Source of the DNA: Spirosoma montaniterrae
GTDB taxonomy: Bacteria > Bacteroidota > Bacteroidia > Cytophagales > Spirosomataceae
Reading direction: 5' to 3'
Length of the DNA: 64,000 bases
Assembly (NCBI RefSeq): GCF_001988955.1
Contig: NZ_CP014263.1
Coordinates: 3,132,001 to 3,196,000 of the forward strand
The position numbers and the translations under genes were made by a program. Every line of letters begins with the position of its first letter. Position 1 is the first letter of the stretch. Shown piece after piece: positions 25,165 to 34,677 of the stretch. The notes below the pieces were generated by a model, which saw only the letters and a list, made by a program, of their open reading frames with translations, was not told where the DNA came from and did not search any database.

Positions 25165-26199
25165 CTACGGCCAGCCAGCAGGCAGCGTTACTGGCACCGG
25201 GCCGTATGTGTTCCGGCAATCGCCCTGCGGTACGGGCTGCGTACTGATAAATCCAAAAACGGCAGCACTGCTACGTGCCTCCCGCGCATCGTTTCGGATA
25301 CGCAACCGAGATACCGACGTAACAGCAAAGTAGCCACGGGCCACATCGGTGGCATCCTCGGTATTGGCTAAGTTGCCCACCACGGGCGCGGGCAATGGGT
25401 CGAAAATGCTTCCGGTTCGGGCGCGTTGCTGCTGATACAATTTCCAGAACTGATAGTTTGTCTGCGTGATGCCATACTGCTGTACTTCCACAAACTGCGG
25501 CCAAACGGCGTATACGGGCAACTGAAACACGGCCCGGTTCCGAATGGGATTTCCGTTTACAGCAATATCACTGAACACGTTAACCTCATTAGTCGATTCG
25601 GTGGTGTAGCAATTATCCAAACAGATAGCAGAGCTACCCAGACTGCACGGCACCCCTGTCGATTTTCGAACAGTCAAACCAAAGGCAGTCCATCGGTAAA
25701 AGTTACGATCAGCCGCCGGGTCGCGGGTCGAGACCGAGTATGCGTATCGGTAAGGCGTGTTGAAGTTATTGACCTGAACCAGCCGTGCCGACACGCTGTC
25801 AACGGGCGGTACGTTGGGCATTTGTTCGGGTTTGGTTTCGTAGCGTTTGCCATCGGCCAGCACTACCGTAAGTTTATAGGTGCGGCCCACTTCGCCCCGA
25901 AAATTCATATCTGTTGTTTGATACTCACCCCCGGTTCGGTCAAAAAAACGTACTACCCGGCCCCGGTCGTCGGTTACTGTTACCTGTGCACCCGACGCTA
26001 CAAGCGTAGCCGGTCGTTGATCGCCCGTCAGGCCAAAGGGGCCGGTGTACGTGAGTCGAATCGTGTACGGCGGAGCTTCGTTGGTTATCTGCCCATCGAT
26101 AACCAAACGCGGTTCCTCCTGCCGAATGGGTAACTCAACCCGGTCGATACAGGCAGTTAATCCACAGATTATGAGCGAAGTAACGATGAGCGAACGCAT
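25165..26199 (-). CDS. DUF4249 lipoprotein
   Basis: A 344-aa outer-membrane-associated lipoprotein with lipobox LIICGLTAC. The N-terminal strand-rich domain starts EEPRLVIDGQITNEAPPYTIRLTYTG, the DUF4249 signature, and the family-specific Cys pattern CSLGSSAICLDNCYT follows. DUF4249 genes lie next to TonB-dependent receptors in Bacteroidota, as here with a 3-nt gap. It probably acts as a surface or periplasmic partner of that receptor, but substrate is unknown. Confidence 0.9.
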   Translation of the reverse strand: MRSLIVTSLIICGLTACIDRVELPIRQEEPRLVIDGQITNEAPPYTIRLTYTGPFGLTGDQRPATLVASGAQVTVTDDRGRVVRFFDRTGGEYQTTDMNFRGEVGRTYKLTVVLADGKRYETKPEQMPNVPPVDSVSARLVQVNNFNTPYRYAYSVSTRDPAADRNFYRWTAFGLTVRKSTGVPCSLGSSAICLDNCYTTESTNEVNVFSDIAVNGNPIRNRAVFQLPVYAVWPQFVEVQQYGITQTNYQFWKLYQQQRARTGSIFDPLPAPVVGNLANTEDATDVARGYFAVTSVSRLRIRNDAREARSSAAVFGFISTQPVPQGDCRNTYGPVPVTLPAGWP

Positions 26200-26202
26200 G
26201 AA

Positions 26203-28560
26203 TTAAAAATAAAAATTGTAGGCTATGGATGGAATTAACGTACCGAAAACGGCCAGCCGGTAAGCTTCAGTACGCTGATTGGTTCGGGTGAAATAGATCG
26301 AATACGGATTCTTCCGGGCATACAGATTGTATATACCAAGCGTCCAGATACCGTAGCGTTTCTGCGCTTTATTGAAACGGGTGTCTTTCGAGAACGCCAC
26401 GTCGAGCCGGTGATAGTCGGGAATGCGGTCGGCGTTGCGTCGGGAGAAATCCTGTACGGGTTCGCCATTGAAAATAAACAGCCCATCGGGGTACGTGGCC
26501 GGAACGCCAGTATAATACACGAAGTTGGTCGAGAACGTCCAGTTGTGCGGCAATGTCCAGCGAGCCTGTAGGTTGAGCGTATGGGGCCGGTCGATGTACG
26601 AGGGGTAGTACTGCCCCCCGTTAACGCGCAGTTCATCGAACGGTGTTTGCACGGCAATCAGCGAACGGGCGTAGGTGTAGTTAAGCTGACCCGTTAGCCG
26701 ACCAGCGTTTTTACCAATGCCAAACTCTACGCCATAAGCCCGCCCGGCAGCCTGCAACAGTACCCGTTCGAGCGCGGGGTTCAGCACTAAATCAGCTCCA
26801 AAACGATAATCGAGCTGGTTTTGCAGTCGTTTATAATAACCCTCTATACTCAGCTCGAACATATTATCACGCAGGTTCTGGAATAAGCCGACCGATACCT
26901 GATCGGCAATTTGGGGCGGTACGTAGCGGTCGCTGAGTTTCCAGAAATCGAGGGGCGTAATGGCCGTGGTGTTCGAGATGAGGTTAACATACTGCCGGGT
27001 TCGGCCCGCACTGGCTTTCAGCGACGTAGCTTTGGCAACCTGAATGCGTAAAGCCAGCCGGGGTTCCAGTCCGCCGTATGCCTGCACGGTCTGCCCGGCT
27101 CCATAACGGGTGGAATCCGTAACGGTTTCGGCAGAAATGGGAATATTCTCGGCATATTGATACACCGTGCGCGGCCCCAGATACGCATAAGCCGAGTAGC
27201 GCAGCCCCGCCTGCAACGTAATCTGCGGAGTCAGTTCCCATTCAGTGTTCAGATACGCACCCAGTTCGCGGCCTTGTTCAGGCTCGTTTCGCCGGGGATT
27301 TATGCTCGAATTTTGGCCCGTTGGTTCGGCTTCACCGGTCTGAATACGGTATAAGATTGCGTTCGTACCTACCTGAATTTTGTGTTTTTGATTCAGGGTG
27401 TAAAACAGATCCGCTTTGCCCTCCCGCTGTTCAATAAACGATGAAAACCGGAATGTGAGGCCGGGTGTAATACCATCGACGTTTAGCCGGTAATCGCTGT
27501 ATAGGCCCGTCAGGTTCAGTTGCAGATTAGGTCGAACAAGGTAACTCCAGCGACCCGTCAGTACGTTCGATTGCCAGCCGTAGAGCGTATCGCCCGGAAA
27601 CTTGAAATCGTCCTGACTCCGGTAGGCCGAGAGCGAAATGGTGTTTTGTTCGTTAGGCGTATAGGTCAGTTTCAGATTGGCATCGTAAAAAAAAGCCCGG
27701 CTATTCTTCACGCTCTGCACCGGGAATGCCCGCAGCAGATAGTTCGGAAAGGCCACGCGTCCGCCCGCCAGCAGGGTCAGCTTTTTGCTGATTGGCCCGT
27801 CGACCAGCACCCGCGCACTCACCGGACTCACCCCACCCGACAGCCGCCAGCCGTCGCGGTTGCCATTGCGCGTACTCATCAGCAACAGGCTCGACACCCG
27901 CCCACCATACTGCGCTGAAAACGCGCCCTTGCTGAGGTTCACATCCTGTACCATGTCGGGATTGACGTTGCTGTAGAAGCCCAGCAGGTGATTGGTGTTG
28001 AACAACGGTGCCCCATCGAGCAGCACCAGATTCTGATCGGCCCGGCCTCCGCGCACATTGAAGCCCCCCGCCCCTTCGCCCGCTGTTGTCACGCCTGCCT
28101 GTAGAGTCAGGGCTTTCAGAATATCGGGTTCGCCCAGCACCACCGGCATTCGTTTCAGTTCGGGCATACTCAACTGAATCTGCCCCATCTGTACGCTGCG
28201 CACGTTGGCATCTTCACGAACCGCCTTTACGTCAACTTCATCCAGATTGGTAGAGCGCGGTTGCAGCATGTATTCAACCTGCTTGTTGTTGGTACTCAGC
28301 ACGGTCGTTTGTCGGTTGCGCAGGTAGCCCACGCAGGAGATGTAAACCGTCAGTGTTCCGGGTGGATGGCTTAGTAGAATAACCCCCAAACTGTCGGCCC
28401 GCGCCCCAAGTTGCGTTTCGGCTACCAGCAAACTGGCACCCGGCAACGGTTTTTTCGTAACGGCATCGCGCACGGTGGCAATCAGGCGAAGCCGTTGTTG
28501 GGCATGTGACTGGATAATAAAGAGCAGGAACAGAATAACAAGCGGAGAACGTTTGGGCAT
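26203..28560 (-). CDS. TonB-dependent outer-membrane receptor
   Basis: A 785-aa outer-membrane transporter. A signal peptide (SPLVILFLLFIIQSHAQ) is followed by a carboxypeptidase-regulatory-like domain (RDAVTKKPLPGASLLVAETQ). The plug follows (ELKRMPVVLGEPDILKALTLQAG, FNVRGGRADQNLVLLDGAPL) and then the beta-barrel to the terminal aromatic IPSIAYNFYF. It lacks SusC hallmarks and is shorter than SusC, so it belongs to the DUF4249-paired class. The ATG at 28560 opens the signal peptide; the ATG 24 nt upstream adds residues unlike a signal. Co-transcription with DUF4249 is very likely. Confidence 0.92.
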   Translation of the reverse strand: MPKRSPLVILFLLFIIQSHAQQRLRLIATVRDAVTKKPLPGASLLVAETQLGARADSLGVILLSHPPGTLTVYISCVGYLRNRQTTVLSTNNKQVEYMLQPRSTNLDEVDVKAVREDANVRSVQMGQIQLSMPELKRMPVVLGEPDILKALTLQAGVTTAGEGAGGFNVRGGRADQNLVLLDGAPLFNTNHLLGFYSNVNPDMVQDVNLSKGAFSAQYGGRVSSLLLMSTRNGNRDGWRLSGGVSPVSARVLVDGPISKKLTLLAGGRVAFPNYLLRAFPVQSVKNSRAFFYDANLKLTYTPNEQNTISLSAYRSQDDFKFPGDTLYGWQSNVLTGRWSYLVRPNLQLNLTGLYSDYRLNVDGITPGLTFRFSSFIEQREGKADLFYTLNQKHKIQVGTNAILYRIQTGEAEPTGQNSSINPRRNEPEQGRELGAYLNTEWELTPQITLQAGLRYSAYAYLGPRTVYQYAENIPISAETVTDSTRYGAGQTVQAYGGLEPRLALRIQVAKATSLKASAGRTRQYVNLISNTTAITPLDFWKLSDRYVPPQIADQVSVGLFQNLRDNMFELSIEGYYKRLQNQLDYRFGADLVLNPALERVLLQAAGRAYGVEFGIGKNAGRLTGQLNYTYARSLIAVQTPFDELRVNGGQYYPSYIDRPHTLNLQARWTLPHNWTFSTNFVYYTGVPATYPDGLFIFNGEPVQDFSRRNADRIPDYHRLDVAFSKDTRFNKAQKRYGIWTLGIYNLYARKNPYSIYFTRTNQRTEAYRLAVFGTLIPSIAYNFYF

Positions 28561-28656
28561 AGCGTTGAAGCGGGCATACGGCATCGACCCGCAATCTACG
28601 GAAACGGTTGGTTTTTTGACTCGTCTTTTGATGAGCGGGCCGTTTGGGCCATGAGT

Positions 28657-29961
28657 TTACTTTGCCAGCCCACGTTTATAGGTATCAATGGCTCGCTGCC
28701 GCGCAAACGCATGATCGACCATTGGGGGCGGATAGCCAAAATTGTTGAACTCCGGCACCCATTTGCGGATGTATTCGCCCTGCGGATCAAACTTCTGCGC
28801 CTGCAATGTTGGGTTAAACACCCGAAAATAGGGAGCCGCGTCGGTGCCGGAACCAGCCGCCCATTGCCACCCACCGTTGTTGGCCGCCAAGTCGAAATCG
28901 CGGAGTTTTTTGGCGAAATACGCTTCGCCCAGCCGCCAGTCGATGAGCAGGTGCTTGATGCAGAAACTTGCCACAATCATCCGAACCCGGTTGTGCATCC
29001 AGCCGGTTTGGTTGAGTTGCCGCATCCCGGCGTCTACAATCGGGTAGCCGGTTTCGCCCGCGCACCAGCGGTCAAATTCAGCTTCGTTGTTGCGAAACGG
29101 AATGTTGTCGTACTCGCGTCGGAAGGCGTGTTTTTCGACGTGGGGAAAATGATCGAGCACCTGAAAGTAGAAATCACGCCAGGCCAGTTCTTTCAGAAAC
29201 GTCGGTGATGTTTCTTTAGCCTGCCGCGCCAGGTCGCGAATGCTGATCGTGCCGAACCGCAGGTGAATACCCAATTCGCTTGTGCCGGTGCGGGCCGGAT
29301 AATCGCGCATTTTCTGGTAGTTCTGTAACAACTCCGCCGATACGATTGGCTCCGGGTATGACTCGCCTACGGGCTGAAAATTCATCTCGGCCAGCGTTGG
29401 AATGGGGCCGGGCGTGGTCTTGTAAAAGTGGTTGAAATAGGCTTCGGTTGGATACGATTTTAACTGAAAATCACCGAGTTTACTGAGCCAGTTGTTGCTG
29501 TAGGGCGTGAACACGGTGTAGGGCGAACCGCTGCCGCTCAGCACTTCGTCGCGGTCGAGCAAAGTATGGTCTTTGCTGGTATGGAAGCCAATACCCCGCT
29601 CGGCCAGCATAGCTTTTACGACCGCATCGCGTTCTTTAGCATACACTTCGTAGTCGTAGTTCGTGTATACGTCGGCAACGGTATACTCCTCTGTTAGTTG
29701 CTTCACCACGTCGATGGGCCGACCGTAACGGGCTATCATACCCGACCCCAGCCGGGTCAGTTCGTCGTTAAGCTGGTGAATGTGTTTGTGAATGAATTCC
29801 ACGCGCCGGTCGCGCCGATCTTCGAGAATGTCGAGAATAAGCCGGTCAAAGATAAACAGGACCAGTACCGGACGACCACTTTTAAGCGCGTGATACAACG
29901 CTGCGTTGTCGTGCAGCCGCAAATCGCGACGGAGCCAGACAACGGAAACAGGTTCAGCCAT
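28657..29961 (-). CDS. phrB: Deoxyribodipyrimidine photolyase
   Basis: Light-driven repair of cyclobutane pyrimidine dimers, 434 aa, class I cryptochrome/photolyase family. The N-terminal alpha/beta antenna domain begins VSVVWLRRDLRLHDNAALYHAL. The FAD domain contains RTGTSELGIHLRFGTISIR, GYPIVDAGMRQLNQTGWMHNR and the signature DLAANNGGWQWAAGSGTDAAPYFRVFNP. Residues typical of photolyases rather than plant cryptochromes are kept. It precedes the TonB-receptor pair on the same strand by 96 nt, probably a separate unit. Confidence 0.95.
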   Translation of the reverse strand: MAEPVSVVWLRRDLRLHDNAALYHALKSGRPVLVLFIFDRLILDILEDRRDRRVEFIHKHIHQLNDELTRLGSGMIARYGRPIDVVKQLTEEYTVADVYTNYDYEVYAKERDAVVKAMLAERGIGFHTSKDHTLLDRDEVLSGSGSPYTVFTPYSNNWLSKLGDFQLKSYPTEAYFNHFYKTTPGPIPTLAEMNFQPVGESYPEPIVSAELLQNYQKMRDYPARTGTSELGIHLRFGTISIRDLARQAKETSPTFLKELAWRDFYFQVLDHFPHVEKHAFRREYDNIPFRNNEAEFDRWCAGETGYPIVDAGMRQLNQTGWMHNRVRMIVASFCIKHLLIDWRLGEAYFAKKLRDFDLAANNGGWQWAAGSGTDAAPYFRVFNPTLQAQKFDPQGEYIRKWVPEFNNFGYPPPMVDHAFARQRAIDTYKRGLAK

Positions 29962-30012
29962 TTCGATAAGTTTGATTCAAGGCTAACCGACCGTTTCTGC
30001 GAAATGTTTGCT

Positions 30013-30103
30013 CATAATGTAACGCGGCTGGAAAGCCGCCGATGCACCAGCGGAGTAGCCCTACTGGATTACAAGGGCGGCTTTCCAGCCGCGTTACGTT
30101 ATG
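30013..30103. repeat. Inverted repeat, GCGGCTGGAAAGCCGCC family
   Basis: Arms 30013-30040 and 30076-30103 match over 28 nt with one difference that allows U-G pairing. Each arm is itself partly palindromic (GGCTGGAAAGCC), so branched folding is possible. It lies between two minus-strand genes. Confidence 0.9.
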
Positions 30104-30109
30104 TTCACG

Positions 30110-30454
30110 CTATTCTGGCTGGAAGCGCAACCGAACGGTGTATACTTCACCAGTGTCGCTGCCGTAGCCAACCAGCTTTTTGCCAGTCAGTTGCTGCTTC
30201 AGCGCGTTGTTTAATTGTTGGTTTTGACTAAAGACCTCCAACTGACTGAGTTCGTTTTCGGCGTTCACCCTGAACTGGATGACGACCACCCCGGCCTTGT
30301 GCGTTTGCAGCACGTCGGGGTATGAAACGTATTTCGCTAACTGTTGCTCCAGTTTGGCTTTAGGAGCTTTGGTTTTGCGGGTTTTTGTCGGCGTAGCGTA
30401 GGCTTGCGTCGCCAGGAAGCCTACCAGCGTAAGAAGAAAAAGGGACTTTTTCAT
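30110..30454 (-). CDS. Periplasmic TonB-C-like protein
   Basis: A 114-aa exported protein. Signal peptide KKSLFLLTLVGFLATQAYA, a Lys-rich linker (TKTRKTKAPKAK), then a domain resembling the TonB C-terminus: KYVSYPDVLQTHKAGVVVIQFRVNAENELSQLEVFSQ and EVYTVRLRFQPE. It has no transmembrane anchor and no proline-rich spacer, so it is not a full energy transducer; such stand-alone domains are common in Cytophagales. The ATG at 30454 is chosen over a longer frame because it opens the signal peptide. Confidence 0.7.
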   Translation of the reverse strand: MKKSLFLLTLVGFLATQAYATPTKTRKTKAPKAKLEQQLAKYVSYPDVLQTHKAGVVVIQFRVNAENELSQLEVFSQNQQLNNALKQQLTGKKLVGYGSDTGEVYTVRLRFQPE

Positions 30455-30848
30455 GACTTCGTTTATGTTAAAAATGAACAATGCCCACTCGCCCGAATCT
30501 CTCTGTCGAGTCGTAAGGACTAATGTGATTGTAATATTACGCAAATATTAAGTAAATGTTAAGTTTTTATGAAAATATATTTTTCAGACATACGTGATTA
30601 TCTGTTTACACTATGGTCATAAGCACATTTCATATGTCTTACCCCCGCGTTATTGCTATTAAAATTGTATTTTATCTGTTTTAGCAAAATTTCCTTTTTC
30701 GACTCAATATTAAATTAATGTTAAGAGTAGAGAAGTTAAGCGCAAACGGCCCTGATAAAATTTACGTTGCCGTATAAACAAATCCTCATAAACAAAATAC
30801 TAAAACAAACGCTACTTGTATCTTTCCAACTCCTAATTACAAACCCGA
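30455..30848. other. AT-rich divergent intergenic region with direct repeat
   Basis: Separates the divergent TonB-C-like and acylase genes. A 19-nt direct repeat (ATATTAAGTAAATGTTAAG at 30545-30563, ATATTAAATTAATGTTAAG at 30707-30725, two differences) lies 162 nt apart. A TATCTTTC -7-like box at about 30821-30828 precedes the acylase. No RNA gene seen. Confidence 0.5.
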
Positions 30849-32915
30849 ATGAAGCCTTACCGTCTACTTGCTTTTCTGTTGTTATTGACTCAATCGCTAC
30901 ATGCTCAAATTAACCCCGCCAGCGTAACTATTGCCCGCGATACGTTCGGCGTACCGCATATCTTCGCTAAAGCCGACGCTGAAGTGGCCTACGGGCTGGC
31001 CTGGGCACACGCCGAAGATAATTTTCGCACCATTCAACTCTTGGTTATGCCCGCAAAAGGGCTGCTGGGGCGGCAATTAGGCAAAACCGGGGCCGCTGCC
31101 GATTATGTGGTCGAACTCCTGCACGCGCCGGAGTTGGTGGCCGCTGAAGGTGACAAAGCACTCTCGCCCGATTTCCGGGCGGTGCTGGAAGGCTATTTGC
31201 AGGGCCTGAACGACTACGCCCGCACGCACCCCGCCGACGTGATCAACAAACGGCTATTTCCGCTCACAGTGGCCGATTATCTGAAAACGTCGGTATTATC
31301 GCTGTCGGTCATTTCGGGCGTCGAACGGGCGTTGAAAGCGATTTATGATGGAAAAGTATCGGGCATCGATGGACTAAAACCGGCAGGGTCGAACGCGATT
31401 GCAGTGCATCGGAATAAGACCGTGGAAGACGAAACAATGCTGGCGATCAACTCGCATCAGCCGCTCGAAGGGCCGGTGGCGTGGTACGAAGCGCACCTGT
31501 GCAGCGAACAGGGCTGGAACGCGCTGGGCGGGCTGTTTCCGGGTGGAGCTACCATCTTCCACGGCGTAAACGAACACCTCGCCTGGGCACACACGGTAAA
31601 TTACCAGGACAAAATCGATACGTATCAACTGCAAACCGACAACGCCCATCCGAATGAATATTTGTTTGACAACCAGTGGCTTACGCTCGATCAAAAGCGT
31701 GTTCGGCTGCGGGTGAAAGGCATTCCGTTTGCCATTGGCCGGAAAGCCTACTGGAGTAAATACGGGCCAACCATCAAGACTAAGCGCGGCTGGTTCGCGC
31801 TCCGAACAGGGTCGTTTATGGAACTGCGTGGTATGGAACAGTGGTATCGGATGAACAAGGCGCGGTCGTTTTCGGAGTTTCGGCAGGCGTTGCAAATGAC
31901 GGCTATTCCGGGCTTCAACATCATCTATGCCGACCGCGACACCATCTTCTACGTCAGCAACGGTAAGATACCCTACCGCGACCCCGCCTACGACTGGAGT
32001 GGCACGCTGCCCGGCAACACGGCTAAAACACTTTGGACCAAATTCCGTCCTTTGTCCGACTTTCCGCAATATGTGAATCCGCCAAGTGGTTATCTGTTCA
32101 ACATGAACCATACGCCGTTCAACGCTACTGGCTCCGCCGATAACCTGCGCCCCGAACAGTTCGACAAAACGATGGGCTATGAACGCTGGAACACCAATCG
32201 GAGTCTGCGGTTCATGGAACTCATCGGCCAATACGACAAGCTCAGTTACGCCGATTTCAAGCGGATCAAATACGACCTGCAACTGCCCAAAACCCTCTCC
32301 TACGCGCAAGGTCCCGACGCCAACGCACTCTTCACGCTCCGTCCCGATACTCATCCTGACATTCGCGAACAAATCGAAATGCTGACAAACTGGAACCGTC
32401 AGGCCACCACCGACAGCCGGGGCGCGACTACGTTTCTGGTATTTTATCACTACTGGCAGGATAAATTGCAGCACGAAGGGCGGCAATCGAACGCCACGCG
32501 GATGCTTACCGCCGACGAGTGCGCCGAGGGCTTGCGGCACGTGAAAACGTACTTACAGAAGTATTTTGGCCGTACCGACGTTGCGCTGGGCGATTACCAG
32601 AAGCACGTTCGCGGCCCGAAAGAACTGCCTGTCTGGGGTATTCCCGACGTACTGGCGTCCATTTATGCCAAACCCTACCGCAACGGCCTGGTTCGAAGCG
32701 ACGCGGGCGAGTCATATATTGAGTTGGTGCGGTTCCCAAAAACGGGATTGCCCATCATCGAAAGCATCAACTGTTTCGGAGCCAGTGCCCACCCCGACAG
32801 CCCGCACTATACCGACCAGATGGAGTTGTTCGTGCAGATGAAAACCAAACCGATGACGCTCGACAAGGCCGCCGTGTTGCAAACGGCAAAGCGGATATAT
32901 CATCCGGGAGAGTGA
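30849..32915 (+). CDS. Penicillin acylase family protein (Ntn hydrolase)
   Basis: Exported N-terminal nucleophile amidase, 688 aa. After the signal peptide (YRLLAFLLLLTQSLHAQ) the alpha chain starts VTIARDTFGVPHIFAKADAEVAYGLAWAHAED. Autocleavage is expected before Ser181 (AGSNAIAVH), the nucleophile of the beta chain. Oxyanion and substrate residues are in NSHQPLEGPVAWYEAHL and GATIFHGVNEHLAWAHTVNYQD, and C-terminal ESINCFGASAHPDSPHY is also family-like. Members cleave penicillins, acyl-homoserine lactones or other N-acyl amides; sequence alone does not decide. A quorum-quenching or scavenging role is possible. Confidence 0.92.
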   Translation: MKPYRLLAFLLLLTQSLHAQINPASVTIARDTFGVPHIFAKADAEVAYGLAWAHAEDNFRTIQLLVMPAKGLLGRQLGKTGAAADYVVELLHAPELVAAEGDKALSPDFRAVLEGYLQGLNDYARTHPADVINKRLFPLTVADYLKTSVLSLSVISGVERALKAIYDGKVSGIDGLKPAGSNAIAVHRNKTVEDETMLAINSHQPLEGPVAWYEAHLCSEQGWNALGGLFPGGATIFHGVNEHLAWAHTVNYQDKIDTYQLQTDNAHPNEYLFDNQWLTLDQKRVRLRVKGIPFAIGRKAYWSKYGPTIKTKRGWFALRTGSFMELRGMEQWYRMNKARSFSEFRQALQMTAIPGFNIIYADRDTIFYVSNGKIPYRDPAYDWSGTLPGNTAKTLWTKFRPLSDFPQYVNPPSGYLFNMNHTPFNATGSADNLRPEQFDKTMGYERWNTNRSLRFMELIGQYDKLSYADFKRIKYDLQLPKTLSYAQGPDANALFTLRPDTHPDIREQIEMLTNWNRQATTDSRGATTFLVFYHYWQDKLQHEGRQSNATRMLTADECAEGLRHVKTYLQKYFGRTDVALGDYQKHVRGPKELPVWGIPDVLASIYAKPYRNGLVRSDAGESYIELVRFPKTGLPIIESINCFGASAHPDSPHYTDQMELFVQMKTKPMTLDKAAVLQTAKRIYHPGE

Positions 32916-32925
32916 TTGGGGGAGC

Positions 32926-33031
32926 AGGTTGTTACGCAGAGATACGCCGAGCAAAAGAGGTACACCGAGATTCAGTTAAATAGCCTCTGCGTATCTTCCT
33001 GATTGCTCTGCGAAACTCTGTGCAACAACCT
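32926..33031. repeat. Imperfect inverted repeat, CGCAGAG family
   Basis: Left arm 32926-32970 begins AGGTTGTTACGCAGAG; right arm 32985-33031 ends CTCTGTGCAACAACCT. The arms pair along their outer ~25 nt with several mismatches. It is the same family as 5235-5323 and 42661-42764 and lies between convergent genes. Confidence 0.75.
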
Positions 33032-33036
33032 AATTA

Positions 33037-33726
33037 TTACACAGCAATCACCAGCAGAACGGCCTCATTCGATAAGGCTTCAAAGTCCAGTTCGGCAGCT
33101 TGTTGGTAGCGAAGGGCTAAGCCGTCGCGGGCGTGGAGCAAGCGATTTGCAACTTCAAACACACCACTCAGCACAAACACGAAAACGTTTTGGCCCGCAC
33201 CAACCACAAACGCACCTTCTTCGCGACCGTCGTAGCGGCCAATATACCCTCGTCTGCCTGTTTCGGTAGTATCCAAGAAAGACAGCAGCGTGTTTTTTTG
33301 CGAAAGGTCGAATGTTGACACGTTCACGGCAGGTGCGAACGCCGTTTCCCCGTGTATAAGCCAGATTTGGAGGAAGTTGATAAATTCCGTTTCATAGGGA
33401 TTACCAACGGTGTACGCCATGCCCGCGCCCAACGACAACACAACCGACTGACCCGGTTCGAGAAAGTCGGTGGTTTGCTCGGTGCGGTATTCCAGACCGC
33501 CCGTTATGGGCAACAGCACCACCGACGTGGGTTCGTCGACCCCCAGGCTCAGGCTGGCACCGGCCTGCAGTATATCATCGTTCAGCAGACACAACGCGCC
33601 GAACGGTTCGCGGCCTTCGGCGCGGTATGGCCCGAAATTGAACGTATGATAGCTATGCAGGTCGGGCGTCTGCGACGCGCCACGCTGCTCGGCCAGAAAA
33701 ATCCGGGCTTCGGTTTGCGAAGTCAT
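33037..33726 (-). CDS. Pirin-like bicupin protein
   Basis: A 229-aa protein with the pirin/YhaK layout. The opening SYHTFNFGPYRAEGREPFGALCLLNDD and GLEYRTEQTTDFLEPGQSVVLSLGAGMAYTVGN are pirin-like. However, the HPHRGFET-type metal-binding histidines of pirins are replaced (GVDEPTSVVLLPITG), so iron binding and quercetinase activity are doubtful. It starts 2 nt after the stop of the dioxygenase gene on the same strand and is surely co-transcribed with it. Confidence 0.7.
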   Translation of the reverse strand: MTSQTEARIFLAEQRGASQTPDLHSYHTFNFGPYRAEGREPFGALCLLNDDILQAGASLSLGVDEPTSVVLLPITGGLEYRTEQTTDFLEPGQSVVLSLGAGMAYTVGNPYETEFINFLQIWLIHGETAFAPAVNVSTFDLSQKNTLLSFLDTTETGRRGYIGRYDGREEGAFVVGAGQNVFVFVLSGVFEVANRLLHARDGLALRYQQAAELDFEALSNEAVLLVIAV

Positions 33727-33728
33727 AC

Positions 33729-34466
33729 TTACGCGCTGACAACAATGGTATGCGTCAGCGTATAGCCGCCCGACAGACTGCCCGATACGGTAGCCAATTC
33801 GGTGGTGAAGCCATCCCGGAACACGTTATCCGATTCATTTCTCGTATCCTGCGCCCCTTTCGTGTAGCCGTATGATTGCCCCGTGGTGTACACCGTATTC
33901 GCCACGTCGTATGGAAACGCAATCTGCGTAATCAACAGCGACCGGCCTGCCGAGTTGTAAATATGTACGTGAATGTGTGGCGCACGGCCCGAATACCAGC
34001 CGGGGAAAATAGTGGTAAAGCTGACCAGTCCGTTGCTGTCTGTAGTCTGGCGACCGCGCAAAAAGTCAACACTCTGCAAATTAACGCTTTGCATACCCGT
34101 TCCACCGTATTCGGAGTAATATCCATCTTTGTCGCAGTGCCACACGTCGACCAGCGCACCGGCCAGTGCGGCACAACTGGCGTTGGCATTTTTAATGGTG
34201 ATGTTCATGGTCGTTGCTACGCCTGTGCGGTCGTCGCGAATGTCTTTACGAACAAAATTGGCGGGTTGCTTCGTCGGGAACGGCCCTTCTGTTTCGGTAG
34301 GCGTTACGGCGCAATTGGTCGATGAACTACCGTTGGTCGAACCGGTAGTGGTGGTGGCAGTGGTTGGTTCTACTTCGGTCTGCGAACAGGCACCCAACAT
34401 AGGGCCGATGGCGGCAAGGCCGAGTAGGCTATTAAAACCGCGCTTCAAAAATTCTTTACGTTCCAT
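33729..34466 (-). CDS. Intradiol ring-cleavage dioxygenase-like lipoprotein
   Basis: A 245-aa protein of the protocatechuate/catechol 1,2-dioxygenase fold. The N-terminus has a lipobox (LAAIGPMLGAC) after MERKEFLKRGF, which resembles a twin-arginine-type leader with the second Arg displaced. Fe(III) ligands are visible: Tyr in DKDGYYSEYGG, Tyr in FPGWYSGRAPHIHVHIY and the two His of HIHVH. The opening TETEGPFPTKQPANFVRKDIRDD is typical of the exported subgroup. Membrane anchoring and no aromatic-degradation genes nearby leave substrate open. The downstream pirin-like gene may be its partner. Confidence 0.85.
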   Translation of the reverse strand: MERKEFLKRGFNSLLGLAAIGPMLGACSQTEVEPTTATTTTGSTNGSSSTNCAVTPTETEGPFPTKQPANFVRKDIRDDRTGVATTMNITIKNANASCAALAGALVDVWHCDKDGYYSEYGGTGMQSVNLQSVDFLRGRQTTDSNGLVSFTTIFPGWYSGRAPHIHVHIYNSAGRSLLITQIAFPYDVANTVYTTGQSYGYTKGAQDTRNESDNVFRDGFTTELATVSGSLSGGYTLTHTIVVSA

Positions 34467-34611
34467 ATCTGCACTATGCTTTGAGGGGTTATCCGTCGTT
34501 GAGTGAATAACGCGCAGCAGGCGGGCGTCGTTGCAGACAAAATCGGCTCAGTCGGCCAAGTAGGGCAATGTGTCGATGAACGAACGGTATGTGTCGGCGT
34601 GGTTATGCATG

Positions 34612-34638
34612 AAAAAGCCGCACCCATTGGGCGCGGCT
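34612..34638 (-). terminator. Rho-independent terminator of GNAT gene
   Basis: On the minus strand AGCCGCGCCC pairs with GGGTGCGGCT (one mismatch) around a 3-nt loop and is followed by TTTTT. Confidence 0.85.
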
Positions 34639-34677
34639 CTGCATAGTCTTAACGTAGCAACGTGGTAGTTGGAAGAA

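Noticed and set aside
31374..32540. 388-codon open frame on the minus strand
   Set aside because: Antisense to the penicillin acylase gene; composition is His/Arg/Val-rich as in GC-biased shadow frames.
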